From Lachnospiraceae bacterium (GTDB lineage: Bacteria > Bacillota > Clostridia > Lachnospirales > Lachnospiraceae), in the NCBI GenBank assembly GCA_025758065.1, contig CP107199.1, positions 1,237,501 through 1,301,500 of the forward strand: a stretch of DNA of 64,000 bases. Reading direction: 5' to 3'. A model generated the notes under the pieces. It was not told the DNA's origin. It saw nothing but the letters and a program-made list of their open reading frames with translations, and ran no database searches. The first letter of the stretch is position 1. Each line of letters starts with the position of its first letter. Made by a program: the position numbers and the translations under genes. This document shows positions 44,228 through 53,630 of the stretch, piece after piece.

Positions 44228-44514
44228 ATGCAGTCATTATTAAATGTGCCGGCAGAAGTGGTGTTGGCGAATATTAATGCAGCTGTTGCAAAGGCAGCGG
44301 TAAAAGATATTGGAGGAAAAGTGCTGGCAATCTTCTTCCCGATTCTGGCTTTTGTAGTATCTGGTTTTGAGCATTGCGTGGCAAATATGTATTATATTCC
44401 AGCAGGCTTTTTTACAATGATTAATTTTTGCCGGTTACTCTTGAAAATATCATTGGCGGTGCTGTTATGGTTGGTGGTGTGTGCTTTTATCTGCATGGGA
44501 AGGCAGCGGGATAA
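44228..44514 (+). pseudogene. Formate/nitrite transporter remnant
   Basis: The frame starts MQSLLNVPAEVVLANINAAV, a typical FNT N-terminus, then jumps at about residue 25 to DIGGKVLAIFFPILAFVVSG with FEHCVANMYYIPAG, which normally lies about 150 residues later. So an internal in-frame deletion removed most membrane segments. After INF a one-base loss in the T run at 44425-44429 shifts frame; restoring it gives LPVTLENIIGGAVMVGGV and a natural stop at 44512-44514. The RBS AGCGGAGG is intact. It was once a channel for formate or a similar anion. Confidence 0.82.
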
Positions 44515-44531
44515 TGGAAATATAGAAATGT

Positions 44532-44577
44532 AAGATCTCCTTTATTGGCGGTAAATAGCTGGTAAAGGGGATCTTTT
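44532..44577 (+). terminator. Terminator after the FNT remnant
   Basis: AAGATCTCCTTTA and TAAAGGGGATCTTTT form a stem with a T-rich end. It marks the original 3' end of the lost transporter gene. Confidence 0.75.
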
Positions 44578-44593
44578 GGCATAAAGAAATCTG

Positions 44594-46144
44594 CAGGGAT
44601 TTCGCTTTTAAGATAAAAAGTTCCCCGTTTTGCAAGGGATCCATCTGGCAGAACGGGGAATTCTCATATTGAATAAAAAGTTACTGTTTTTTCTGCATAA
44701 GCAATCAAAAAGGACACCTTTTATTGTATAATTATGTTACCCACAAAACAACACGAAAGAAGGTGTCCTTAATGAAAAATTAGCATTAAAGAAGCTGCTA
44801 ACTTATATGAAAAGTGTATATAAAATCCCGGAGAAAATCAAGGGGTTATCGGACAAAAGAAAAAGAAGAACGATCCCATTATTTAATATCGTCATGCCGG
44901 CACTGCTCTTTCTGATGCTGCAGTATGAGAGTTTTCATACAGTTTTTTCTGCGCCTGAAAGTATGGGAAAACGATTGAAAAACTGCATACATGGAAAAAT
45001 ACCTAAAATTGATGCGGTCCGTGACCTTCTTACCCAGATAGATCCAGATGAGATCCGTGAGATCCACGACCAGACGATCGATATCATAAAAAGCAACCGT
45101 GTATTTCGGGAAGGGACTATAGGTGGATATGTTGTAGCCGGTATCGATGGAGTGGAATTGTTCAACAGCACAAAAAAGTCCTGTTCGGACTGCCTTAGCC
45201 GGAAAAACCGTGCAGGTGAAACAGAATATTTCCACCGGAGCGTGGTCTGTATGACAGTAGGAAAAACGCCACATGTAATCCTGGGCCAGGAAATGTTAAA
45301 ACCGAGGGACGGAGCGGAAAAAGATGAAGGAGAACTGACAGGAGGAAAAAAGCTGATCAGACGTCTGAAGGAAAGACACGGACATTTCGCAGATGTGATC
45401 GTAGCAGATGCGCTGTATCTGAATGCCCCATTTATCAATACGATAAAAGAGTGCGGACTGGATGCGGTGATCCGACTAAAAGATGAACGAAGGGAACTGT
45501 TTCAGGATGCGGAAAGCCTGTTTAAGCGGGATGAGGGGAAAAAAAGGTCGTTTACCTGTGGAAAAAAGAATATAGAAGTCTGGGATCTTTCAGGATTTGA
45601 GATAGATAATAGTCCCCATAAGCTTCGTGTGATCCGATATCATGAAAGCTGGAAAGAAAACGAACGCCGGATGTGGCTGGTAACGACTCTGGATCAAGGG
45701 GAACCTCGGGTTTTATGGGAGATGATGAACCGAAGATGGGATATAGAAGAGAATGGATTCCACCAGTTGAAAACGTATTATCACGCAAAACATTGCTATT
45801 GCCATGCAGCAACAGAAGTAATATTTGATCTGATGATCATCGGCTTCAACATGAGAGAATTATACCTGTATCGCCGTATTCAAAGATTTAAAGAAAGTGG
45901 AATCAGCCGAAAAAGTGTGAACCGGAAGTTTTGTGATGAGCTATTATTGGAAAAAGTAAAAAGTATCTTGTATGAAAAGGGCGGATAGTCTGTCAGTGGG
46001 AAAATAAAAACAGGCGCTTTGAAATGAGCTAAATTTAACTAAGGGGGGACGTTGTGCGCATTCAGCTATTCAGGAAGCAAAAGAGAAAATAAGCGTGAGA
46101 GGGGCACTATTTATAAATATACAGTGCTAAAAGCGAAATCCCTG
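44594..46144 (+). mobile_element. Insertion sequence of 1551 bp with 17-bp perfect terminal repeats
   Basis: CAGGGATTTCGCTTTTA at 44594-44610 and its perfect inverse at 46128-46144 bound a single transposase gene. The left leader holds two hairpins (GTTCCCCGTT/AACGGGGAAT and AAGGACACC/GGTGTCCTT) that would block transcription from outside. No target duplication is visible at the edges. Its right end interrupts another transposase gene. Confidence 0.78.
44807..45988 (+). CDS. Transposase, DDE type (IS4 superfamily)
   Basis: The 393-residue protein has the RNase-H-like DDE arrangement: GYVVAGIDGVELF (first Asp), DVIVADALYLNAPF (second Asp) and RRWDIEENGFHQLKTYY, the Y-x2-R-x3-E-like signature with the catalytic Glu. 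It catalyses cut-and-paste transposition of the enclosing IS. The frame is open upstream of the first ATG for about 12 codons (LALKKLLTY), so the start is uncertain; no strong RBS is seen. The reading frame is intact, so the element may be active. Confidence 0.85.
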   Translation: MKSVYKIPEKIKGLSDKRKRRTIPLFNIVMPALLFLMLQYESFHTVFSAPESMGKRLKNCIHGKIPKIDAVRDLLTQIDPDEIREIHDQTIDIIKSNRVFREGTIGGYVVAGIDGVELFNSTKKSCSDCLSRKNRAGETEYFHRSVVCMTVGKTPHVILGQEMLKPRDGAEKDEGELTGGKKLIRRLKERHGHFADVIVADALYLNAPFINTIKECGLDAVIRLKDERRELFQDAESLFKRDEGKKRSFTCGKKNIEVWDLSGFEIDNSPHKLRVIRYHESWKENERRMWLVTTLDQGEPRVLWEMMNRRWDIEENGFHQLKTYYHAKHCYCHAATEVIFDLMIIGFNMRELYLYRRIQRFKESGISRKSVNRKFCDELLLEKVKSILYEKGG

Positions 46145-47142
46145 AGGGAATACCGTTTTCATTGACAGTATAGTCGGTTCCTTCCACAGAAAGCTTTGTT
46201 TTTAAAGGGATAAATGCTTTTTGAAAGCCAATTTCTTCAAAGAGGGATTTGTAAATGTTAGTGGCATCAAACGCAGCATCTCCAAGAAACGTCTTTGGAT
46301 TTATTAAAGGATGTTTCTGGAAAAAGTCAATTAAAACTGGAAGAAGTGCTTTCGAATCGGCAAGGGATTTATCCTCATCCGGTGAATCTGATTTCTTCCC
46401 CACAACGATATCAGGATGTTTTTTTAGAAAGTCCTTGTTGTAGAAAGTGATGTCACGAACAATACCAAGCCCGTTCGTAATAATGCCAAATTTATAGGCG
46501 TAACAGAAATGTCCATTGATGTACATCTGCTGGATTGCCTGATTGGAAGCCGCATGAGTTGGCATAGAGCCATAAGCAGCTTTATAAGGATCATAGGAAT
46601 CATTAAGGTTATGGGATTTTTTGAAAGCCTTTAGCTGCTTGATAATACGGTTGGCATATTTGGGGTTGTTTTCTGTAACCCATGCTTCAATGCCAGGAGG
46701 TATCAAAGATTGTCATGAAAGCAAGGGCAGGATCAAGATTTTGGCAGATCGGTTCGGTCAGATCAACAAGATGATCGAACATAGATTGTAAGTCCGATAA
46801 AAAATCCTGTTTGAAACGTGTAAATTTGGAACCATCCGGAACAACATCAAAACCGCAGAAATCACGCAGTTCCTGGGAATATTTCAGAAATACGATCAGG
46901 AGTGTGTCCGTCGGGATTGAGAAAATACGCTGGATAAGAAGTGCCTTAAGCATTGGATAAAGCTGATGTTTGCGAGGTCTTCCGGTGCTGGCATAAAAAT
47001 GAGAAATAAAAGAAACAGGAACAATTTCATCAAGGTTAATGGCTTCATCAAAAAGCGAAAGGAACTGGTATTTGTCATTGTCAAATTTATGCTGACAGTC
47101 TTCAAAAATTTCTGCCAAAGTGAGCTGTTTATATGTTATCAT
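46145..47142 (-). pseudogene. IS1182-like transposase, frameshifted and truncated
   Basis: Reading leftward from the ATG at 47142 (MITYKQLTLAEIFEDCQHKF, RBS AAGGAGAT), the protein shows the IS1182/IS5-type N-terminal domain (HFYASTGRPRKHQLYPMLKA) and the first catalytic Asp in MTIFDTS. A one-base insertion near 46695-46701 then shifts frame; the continuation IEAWVTENNPKYANRII carries the second Asp (FLGDAAFDA). At 46145 the gene is cut by the end of the neighbouring IS, so the last part with the catalytic Glu is missing. The element is dead. Confidence 0.82.
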
Positions 47143-47270
47143 GTGGGTATATATCTCCTTTAGGTGGATTGGTTGATAGTTTCTCGACAATTCTATTTTA
47201 CCATAAACCTTGAGGAGATATTTTATTTTTAACAAGAAAAAATGCCGTATTTATACAATGTCATTAACTT

Positions 47271-47322
47271 AAAAGCAGAAGATATTTATTCCGAAATGGA
47301 TTAGATATCTTCTGCTTTTTTT
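47271..47322 (+). terminator. Insulating terminator inside the IS left end
   Basis: AAAAGCAGAAGATAT pairs with ATATCTTCTGCTTTT and runs into seven T residues. It lies 60 bp before the transposase gene. Confidence 0.75.
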
Positions 47323-47381
47323 GATATGCTTATATTGTAAAAAGAAGCCATGAACCTGCTCAAAAAAGGATGTGATTATGC

Positions 47382-48698
47382 ATGAAGCATTCTCAGAAAC
47401 GTATATTCATGGATATAGAAAAAATGACTTCTGATGAATTTAAGGCATTTTGCCGATCAGGTAATAAAAATTATTTTACCAGAATTCGAAAAATGCCTCT
47501 TCAGGATCTTCTTTTCACGATGATAAACAGAAAGGGGCTGACGTTGGCATTGGAACTGAGAAATTATATGAAACTTGCTCATCCTGGTGTGTCTATTTCA
47601 AAACCAGGATATCTGAAACAGCGTATGAAACTTAATCCAGATGCTTTTTTAGAATTATATAAATATCATAACCGTAACTTTTATGCAGATTCCACCTTTT
47701 CAACTTATAAAGATCATTTAATATTAGCCGCTGACGGCTCAGATATTAATATTCCTACCACTGCTGAAACACTGAAACTATATGGTTCTGCAAGCCGGAA
47801 AAACGCAAAGCCCCAAGCTCAAATAGGATTAGGCTGTATTTATGATGTAATGAATCGTATGATACTGGAAAGTGACTGTAATAAGGTGAAATTTAATGAA
47901 ATGCGCCTGGCCGAAAAACAGATGGAGCGAATACCGGAAACAATAGGCAGCATTCCCTACATTATTATCATGGACAGAGGATATCCTTCTACGCCAGCGT
48001 TTATACATATGATGGATAAGGATATTAAATTTATCGTACGTTTAAAAAGCAGTGATTACAAAAAAGAGCAAAACAGTTTAACAGAAAAGGATCAGCTAGT
48101 TAAAATAAAACTTGATAAGTCAAGAATCAGACATTACGAGGGAACGCCAGATGGAGAACGTATGAAAGAATTAGGTGAAATTTCATTGCGTATGGTAAAA
48201 ATCCTATTAGAAAACGGAAGTTTAGAAGTTTTGGCTACAAATCTTCCACAAACTGAATTTCATACAGAAGAAATAAAAGAATTATATCATATGAGGTGGG
48301 GGATAGAGACTGCGTATGAAACGCTAAAGAGTCGGTTGCAGTTAGAGAATTTTACAGGAACAAAACCTATTCTGTTATTACAAGATATATACAGCACTAT
48401 ATATCTGAGCAATTTAGTTGAAGATATCATATTAGATGCAGAGCGTGAACTGGATCAGAAAGAAGCGAACAGAAAACATAAAATGATGATCAATCAGACT
48501 GTTAGTATTGGAATCTTAAAAAATGATCTGATTTATATACTTCTTGAAACGGATGGTCAAAAGAAAAATATGTTATTTCAGCAAATATATGAAGATATCA
48601 GTAAAAATCTTGTTCCCATTCGTCCTGATCGGCATTATACCAGAACGAAAGGGCAATTAGCAGGAAAATATTCGAATACCCATAAAAGAGCGTACTGA
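47382..48698 (+). CDS. IS4-family transposase
   Basis: The 438-residue protein has the DDE fold: first Asp in LILAADGSDINIPTT, second in YIIIMDRGYPSTPA, and the Y-x2-R-x3-E-x3-K-like signature YHMRWGIETAYETLKSRL with the catalytic Glu. It moves the enclosing IS. The frame is intact from the ATG at 47382 to the stop. The C-terminal basic tail YTRTKGQLAGKYSNTHKR is typical of Firmicute IS4 relatives. Its AT content is higher than that of the flanking housekeeping genes. Confidence 0.88.
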   Translation: MKHSQKRIFMDIEKMTSDEFKAFCRSGNKNYFTRIRKMPLQDLLFTMINRKGLTLALELRNYMKLAHPGVSISKPGYLKQRMKLNPDAFLELYKYHNRNFYADSTFSTYKDHLILAADGSDINIPTTAETLKLYGSASRKNAKPQAQIGLGCIYDVMNRMILESDCNKVKFNEMRLAEKQMERIPETIGSIPYIIIMDRGYPSTPAFIHMMDKDIKFIVRLKSSDYKKEQNSLTEKDQLVKIKLDKSRIRHYEGTPDGERMKELGEISLRMVKILLENGSLEVLATNLPQTEFHTEEIKELYHMRWGIETAYETLKSRLQLENFTGTKPILLLQDIYSTIYLSNLVEDIILDAERELDQKEANRKHKMMINQTVSIGILKNDLIYILLETDGQKKNMLFQQIYEDISKNLVPIRPDRHYTRTKGQLAGKYSNTHKRAY

Positions 48699-48855
48699 GC
48701 TAAAAAATACGAATACAAAGAGAAGGGGATAAGTATGCCCATATACAAACAAAAAGCAGGAATCATAGTTTTATAAATGCTTACGATTTCTGCTCTTTGC
48801 TAAAGTTAATGACATTGCGTATTTATACGGCTTTAGGCATTTCGCAAACGCCTAA

Positions 48856-49179
48856 GAAAACCAGAAAATGGAAGGAGATGTGATCTGGGACAGTATCAGT
48901 ACTTTGGACTTTAAGATGACAGAGGGAAGCGTTCTTACAGGCGGCTTCATCCAGGATGAGTCCTGCGCCGGAAATGGAGGCAGCGGAACGGCAGATCTGT
49001 CCATTGATGCCGCATCCACATGGATCGTCACAAAAGACAGCCGGTTATCAGGGCTCACAAATAAAGGAACGATCAAAGATGCAGATGGAAAGACGGTAAC
49101 GATCAAGGGAAGTAACGAAACAGTGTATGTACAGGGAGACAGTGCTTATACAGTTACCGTAGATTCTTATACTGTATAA
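48856..49179 (+). pseudogene. C-terminal stub of a repetitive surface protein
   Basis: The open frame begins after a stop at 48853 and reads ENQKMEGDVIWDSISTLDFK, then LSIDAASTWIVTKDSRLSGL and ends YVQGDSAYTVTVDSYTV. This is the typical last part of long beta-helix adhesin-like proteins of Clostridia. No start signal, signal peptide or RBS is present, and the IS ends only 25 bp upstream. It is most simply the left-over 3' end of a gene cut by the IS or a linked deletion. Confidence 0.7.
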
Positions 49180-49203
49180 AATATATAATTTCATATGTAA
49201 TGT

Positions 49204-49236
49204 AAAATGTCCGGAGATACGTATACCGGACATTTT
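49204..49236 (+). terminator. Terminator after the surface-protein stub
   Basis: AAAATGTCCGG and CCGGACATTTT pair perfectly around a short loop. Confidence 0.85.
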
Positions 49237-49353
49237 GCGTTGTTAAAAACTATTTGATTGCGGAAAATGCATTGCTATACATAGCAAGAAGTATATGTTA
49301 ATATGTTCATGGAATAAAAATACAAGGAAAGTTGAAAGGATGAGGACAATGTT

Positions 49354-50241
49354 ATGGATGTAAAAATTAATGATTATTATGAGCCAGATCATTTTAAAGC
49401 TTTGAACGAAGCAAATTATGATGTTTCTCATTCTTGCGAATATGAACAAAATGAAATGCACCATATTCATGAATCTGCAGAGATTCTTTTTGTAGAAAAC
49501 GGAAGTGCTGATTATTACGTAGAGGGAAAAAAATATTATGTAGAGAAAGGTAATATTTTAATCATAGGCTCTCGTAAACATCATATGAGACGATTAGATA
49601 AACTTCCGTTTTTGCGGTATGGGCTGGCGGTAAAGCCAAGTTACTACAGGCGATTAAACCTGGGGGAAGATTTGATCAAAGTATGGCAGGGAACATCTCC
49701 TGATGAGTTTGTACAATATTTTAAAAAGGTAGAAAACAGTGTTTTCAATCAATGTATTTATCTGTTGAAATCTCTGTATGATGAACAAAAACAGGATATG
49801 CCTTTTAGTTCAATGGTGGAAAAAAGTATAGTGACGCAAATTGCAGTTATTCTGTATCGCCAATGGGACCTGAAAAGAAATAAAAATGAGGTTTCTTCTA
49901 TGAGCCAGCAAATGTATGATATTAAAGAGTATATTGACCAGCATTATATAGAGGATCTAAACCTAAATGGATTGAGTGAACAATTTTATCTTCACCCTGT
50001 AACCATCAGCAAAGAATTCAGCCGATGCATTGGGCAACCACTTACAAAATATATTAATCGTGTTCGTGTTTGTGAAGGGGCCAGACTTTTGGAGAATACG
50101 CAAGAAAGTGTAACAAGCATTGCCAGCCAGTGCGGGTATGACAGTGTAAATACTTTTTTGCGTCAATTTAAAACAATTATGGAAACAAGCCCTTTGCAAT
50201 ACCGGAAAGAAATGAAAGCGTGGTTAGAACGAGCTAGGTGA
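49354..50241 (+). CDS. AraC-family regulator of the adjacent sugar operon
   Basis: The 295 residues have a cupin-type sensing domain (HHIHESAEILFVENGSADYY, KGNILIIGSRKHHM) and a C-terminal AraC DNA-binding domain (LNGLSEQFYLHPVTISKEFS, SVTSIASQCGYDSVNTFLRQ). It lies 174 bp upstream of an ABC sugar transporter and dehydratase genes on the same strand, separated by a terminator, and is the likely activator of that operon. The effector is presumably the transported sugar. Confidence 0.9.
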   Translation: MDVKINDYYEPDHFKALNEANYDVSHSCEYEQNEMHHIHESAEILFVENGSADYYVEGKKYYVEKGNILIIGSRKHHMRRLDKLPFLRYGLAVKPSYYRRLNLGEDLIKVWQGTSPDEFVQYFKKVENSVFNQCIYLLKSLYDEQKQDMPFSSMVEKSIVTQIAVILYRQWDLKRNKNEVSSMSQQMYDIKEYIDQHYIEDLNLNGLSEQFYLHPVTISKEFSRCIGQPLTKYINRVRVCEGARLLENTQESVTSIASQCGYDSVNTFLRQFKTIMETSPLQYRKEMKAWLERAR

Positions 50242-50263
50242 TAATTTTTATTATGAAGAGATG

Positions 50264-50300
50264 CAAAACGCCCAGAGTAGAAAAGTTCTGGGCGTTTTTG
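50264..50300 (+). terminator. Terminator after the AraC gene
   Basis: AAAACGCCCAGA and TCTGGGCGTTTTT form the stem and tail. Confidence 0.85.
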
Positions 50301-50415
50301 ACTAAAAAATGGTGAAAAACGGCAAAAATATATACAGATTGTTCGAAATCTGTATGCTAAGATAATTGCATCGGAAAGGTACTGGCCAGTACAATTATGA
50401 AGGAGGAGCTATTTT

Positions 50416-51789
50416 ATGGTAAAAAAGATGAGAATTATATCTGCTGCACTTGCGGCAGTTTTAGCAGCAGCATCATTAACAGGATGCGGAACTTCTGGAA
50501 ACAGTACTGCAACAAGTGCTGATACAAGTAAAAGTGAGAGTACAGACACAAGCGCTGCATCTGATGAAAAAGACTCTAAAGAGGTTTCATTGACTGTATT
50601 ATGTGGATATGCAGGAGAGGATCCACATGGAAAATATGTATATTCTTATGCTGATGAATTTATGAAAGAACATCCTAACATTAAGGTAGAGATTCAGGCG
50701 ATCAGCACAAATGATATTTATACAAAGCTGTCTGCAATGGCAACAACTCCTGATGATCTCCCACAGATTTTCTTTACATCTGCGGATGCCGTGGCAACAC
50801 TGCATGATCTGGAACTGACAAAAGACCTGACTAATTTACTTCCAGATGATCTGACGGCAGAATTTGCTAATGGTGTATTAGATTCCTGCAAGCTGGGCGA
50901 TGAGATCGCATATTTCCCTGTTGCATTGCAGCCTCAGGCTATTATTTATAGGAAGGACCGTTTTAAAGAGGCTGGCTTGGAAATTCCTAAAACATGGGAT
51001 GAGTTTGTTGAGTGTGCAAAGGCACTTACAAAGGATACAGATGGTGATGGCGAAGTCGATCAGTGGGGCTTTGGTATGGTAGGTTCTAATAACTCTTCTG
51101 GACAGAGCCGTTTTATGTCTTATCTTTGGTCTAATGGTGTAGATTGTGTTACAGATACCGACGGCAAGTGGGATACAGATCTGAAAGCAGATAATAAGAC
51201 ATTTACAGATGCTTTTGAAAAATGGACAAAGATGAATGATGGCGGAATCGTTCCAATTGGTATTACAGAAGTTGATTATCCTACAGCAGCAAACTATTTT
51301 GCAATGGGATATACCAGTATGTTTATGACAGGTTCTAATGCGTTAGGAGTTGCTTATGCAAATAATCCAGATTTGAAAGGCAATTTAGGGTCTTTCAAAC
51401 TTCCTGGTGATTATCCTGGAACTATGCTGGGAACAGAAGGCTATGCAATTAGTGAGTATACTACAGATGAGGAAGCCGCTGCTGCTGTTGAATTTCTTCG
51501 CTTCTTTGTAGAGCATGACGATCAGATGATGTTCTGGCAGAGCAGTGGTAAGATTCCTGCTACTGTAGATGGACAGAAGGCTGAGTACATCACAGGTGAT
51601 GATTATGCCGGTTATCTGCAGCAGATCGAAGATGGCTGTCGTCCTACAGTAAGCTTTGCAGGCATAAGTGGATTAAAGAGCGCATTGGGTGATGCTTATG
51701 CTGCAGTATTTTCAAATGAAAAGACCAATGAAGAAGCAATTGCGGATCTGGAAAAGACAGTAGATGAATTAATGGAAGATTATAATTAA
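50416..51789 (+). CDS. ABC transporter sugar-binding lipoprotein
   Basis: The 457-residue protein has a lipoprotein signal MVKKMRIISAALAAVLAAAS with lipobox LTGC (Cys24), a Ser/Thr/Asp-rich linker, and a family-1 solute-binding fold (SLTVLCGYAGEDPHGKYVY, AYFPVALQPQAIIYRKDRF, YAISEYTTDEEAAAAVEFL). It should capture a carbohydrate or sugar acid outside the cell for the two following permeases. AAGGAGGAG precedes the start. A hairpin follows the gene. Confidence 0.92.
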   Translation: MVKKMRIISAALAAVLAAASLTGCGTSGNSTATSADTSKSESTDTSAASDEKDSKEVSLTVLCGYAGEDPHGKYVYSYADEFMKEHPNIKVEIQAISTNDIYTKLSAMATTPDDLPQIFFTSADAVATLHDLELTKDLTNLLPDDLTAEFANGVLDSCKLGDEIAYFPVALQPQAIIYRKDRFKEAGLEIPKTWDEFVECAKALTKDTDGDGEVDQWGFGMVGSNNSSGQSRFMSYLWSNGVDCVTDTDGKWDTDLKADNKTFTDAFEKWTKMNDGGIVPIGITEVDYPTAANYFAMGYTSMFMTGSNALGVAYANNPDLKGNLGSFKLPGDYPGTMLGTEGYAISEYTTDEEAAAAVEFLRFFVEHDDQMMFWQSSGKIPATVDGQKAEYITGDDYAGYLQQIEDGCRPTVSFAGISGLKSALGDAYAAVFSNEKTNEEAIADLEKTVDELMEDYN

Positions 51790-51817
51790 TAATATAAAAA
51801 ATTATAATTCATAGTAA

Positions 51818-51862
51818 TTTGTAAATTCCCGGGACATTTTTGAGTTCCGGGAATTTACAAAA
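51818..51862 (+). promoter_or_regulatory. Intercistronic hairpin between binding protein and permease
   Basis: TTTGTAAATTCCCGGGA and TCCGGGAATTTACAAA form a long stem with a T-rich loop but no T tail. Such structures usually stabilise the upstream binding-protein mRNA and reduce read-through into the permeases. Confidence 0.7.
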
Positions 51863-51882
51863 TAAAAGGAGGGGAATTGGAA

Positions 51883-52776
51883 ATGTTGGGAAAAAAGCCC
51901 CCAAAAAAACGTAAGATCAAAAAACAGTATGATGGATACTTATTTTCCTTCCCTATTGTGTTTCTGCTGGGAGCATTAATTGTATACCCTATGTTATACG
52001 GCTTCTATATCAGCTTCTTTAACACAAATTTGGTAAGTAAATGGAAATTTGTGGGATTGAAATATTATTTAGCGGCTTTTACGGAACCTGAATTTTACCA
52101 GTCAGTTTTTTTAACGTTAAAATTTATGGTACTTGTAGTAGCAGGACATTTTATTCTGGGATTTATATTAGCAAGTCTTTTAAATAGAGAATTTAAAGGA
52201 AGAACGTTTTTTCGAGTAATATTTATGTTGCCGTGGTTTTTCCCTGAAGCAGTGGTGGCATTGTTATTTACCTGGATCATGAATCCCATGTATGGAATTT
52301 TAAATAGTATTCTTAGAGGTCTGGGATTGATCAGCACAAATCTGTCATGGTTGGGAAGTAACAGTTTTGCGTTCCCGTCAGTTGTGTTTGTGTGCATTTG
52401 GAAAGGCTTTCCACTGGTTATGACAATGATACTTGCAGGACTGCAAAGTATTTCTAAAGATTATTATGAAGCAGCAGAACTGGATGGCGCAGGAAGATGG
52501 AAGCAGTTTCAGTATATTACGTTGCCGAGTTTAAAACCAATCTTAACAACAGTGCTAATCCTTGATTGCGTATGGTGGTTTAAACAATATACGTTGGTGT
52601 ATACAATGACAGCAGGTGGACCTGGCACATCAACCAGCCTGATCAGCTTAAGCATTTATGGTACAGCATTTAATGATCTGCGTTTTGGAAAAGCATCTGC
52701 CTGGGGTATTCTGGTGTTTATAATCTGTTATCTGATCAATCTGGTAAGTAAGGTGGTGATGAAGGACGATGAATAG
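51883..52776 (+). CDS. ABC sugar transporter permease 1 (MalF type)
   Basis: This 297-residue membrane protein has about six spans. The start is the ATG at 51883, 8 nt after AGGAGGGG; an in-frame TTG at 51877 is too close to the RBS. The cytoplasmic EAA loop reads YYEAAELDGAGRWKQFQYIT (then LPSLKP), the contact site for the ATPase. With permease 2 it forms the channel of a CUT1-type importer. No ATPase gene lies nearby, so a shared MsmK-type ATPase elsewhere is expected. It overlaps permease 2 by 8 nt. Confidence 0.92.
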   Translation: MLGKKPPKKRKIKKQYDGYLFSFPIVFLLGALIVYPMLYGFYISFFNTNLVSKWKFVGLKYYLAAFTEPEFYQSVFLTLKFMVLVVAGHFILGFILASLLNREFKGRTFFRVIFMLPWFFPEAVVALLFTWIMNPMYGILNSILRGLGLISTNLSWLGSNSFAFPSVVFVCIWKGFPLVMTMILAGLQSISKDYYEAAELDGAGRWKQFQYITLPSLKPILTTVLILDCVWWFKQYTLVYTMTAGGPGTSTSLISLSIYGTAFNDLRFGKASAWGILVFIICYLINLVSKVVMKDDE

Positions 52777-53608
52777 ATCAAAGCGAAAAAAATTAGATGC
52801 GGTTCTTACTTATGTGATTCTTATAATTTTAGCAGCATTTATTGTGGTTCCTGTGTTGTGGATGCTGTCAACGGCATTTAAGACCGAGGCACAGACTTAC
52901 TATCCCAATCCTAAATGGTTGCCGGATCCGTTTTCGTTAGAGGCATTTTACAAATTCTTTAATACATATAACTTTGGAAAAATGACACTTAATAGTTTAC
53001 TTACCTGCCTTCCAGCAATGGTCATCTGCGTAGCATGTGCCTGCCTTGCAGGTTACGGAGTTACAAGATTTAAGTTTAAGGGACGTAAGCAGTTACTGGA
53101 TTTTTTACTGATTACACAAATGTTTCCAAGCGTTATGCTGGTAGTACCTTTTTATGCAGTTCTTTCCAGATATCATTTAACCAATACATTGTTTGGTCTG
53201 ATCGTTGTGTATGCGGCTACTAATGTGGCATTCAGTACCTGGATGCTGGTATCATATTTTAAAACAATACCAATCGAACTTGATGAAGCAGCAAGAGTAG
53301 ATGGAGCTTCCAGCTTTTGTATATTTTGGAAGATCATTGTTCCATTGATCCTTCCGGGTATTGCGGCAGTAGCTATGTTTGTGCTTTTTAATGGCTGGAA
53401 TGAATATATGTATTCATCAGTACTGGTATCTAAGGATTCGTTGAAAACACTGACAGTAGGTATTGTTGCTTTAAATTCACAATACCAGATCAAATGGAAT
53501 GATCTGATGGCGGCATCCACCATATCCAGCCTTCCGTTAGTAGTTCTGTTTATGTGTTTCCAAAAATATTTCATTGCAGGAATGACCGGTGGCGCTGTGA
53601 AGAGCTGA
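52769..53608 (+). CDS. ABC sugar transporter permease 2 (MalG type)
   Basis: The 279-residue membrane protein has about six spans and the EAA loop ELDEAARVDGASSFCIFWKI with IVPLILPG. It begins MNRSKRKKLDAVLTYVILII and overlaps permease 1 by 8 nt, showing coupling. It pairs with permease 1 in the CUT1-type importer. The dehydratase gene follows 22 nt later. Confidence 0.92.
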   Translation: MNRSKRKKLDAVLTYVILIILAAFIVVPVLWMLSTAFKTEAQTYYPNPKWLPDPFSLEAFYKFFNTYNFGKMTLNSLLTCLPAMVICVACACLAGYGVTRFKFKGRKQLLDFLLITQMFPSVMLVVPFYAVLSRYHLTNTLFGLIVVYAATNVAFSTWMLVSYFKTIPIELDEAARVDGASSFCIFWKIIVPLILPGIAAVAMFVLFNGWNEYMYSSVLVSKDSLKTLTVGIVALNSQYQIKWNDLMAASTISSLPLVVLFMCFQKYFIAGMTGGAVKS

Positions 53609-53630
53609 TAATAGTAGGAGGAAAATAAAA

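Larger units (their letters stand above)
47244..48831 (+). mobile_element. IS4-like insertion sequence of about 1.59 kb
   Basis: The left end GCCGTATTTATACAATGTCA and right end TGACATTGCGTATTTATACGGC are imperfect inverted repeats of about 27-29 bp (47244-47270, 48803-48831). A long hairpin AAAAGCAGAAGATAT/ATATCTTCTGCTTTTTTT (47271-47322) lies just inside the left end and would terminate outside transcription. The transposase gene is intact. Confidence 0.8.

Noticed and set aside
44708..44770. AAGGACACC/GGTGTCCTT as the true left end of the IS
   Set aside because: Both arms lie on the left side of the transposase gene; only the 17-bp CAGGG repeat has a partner beyond its right end.
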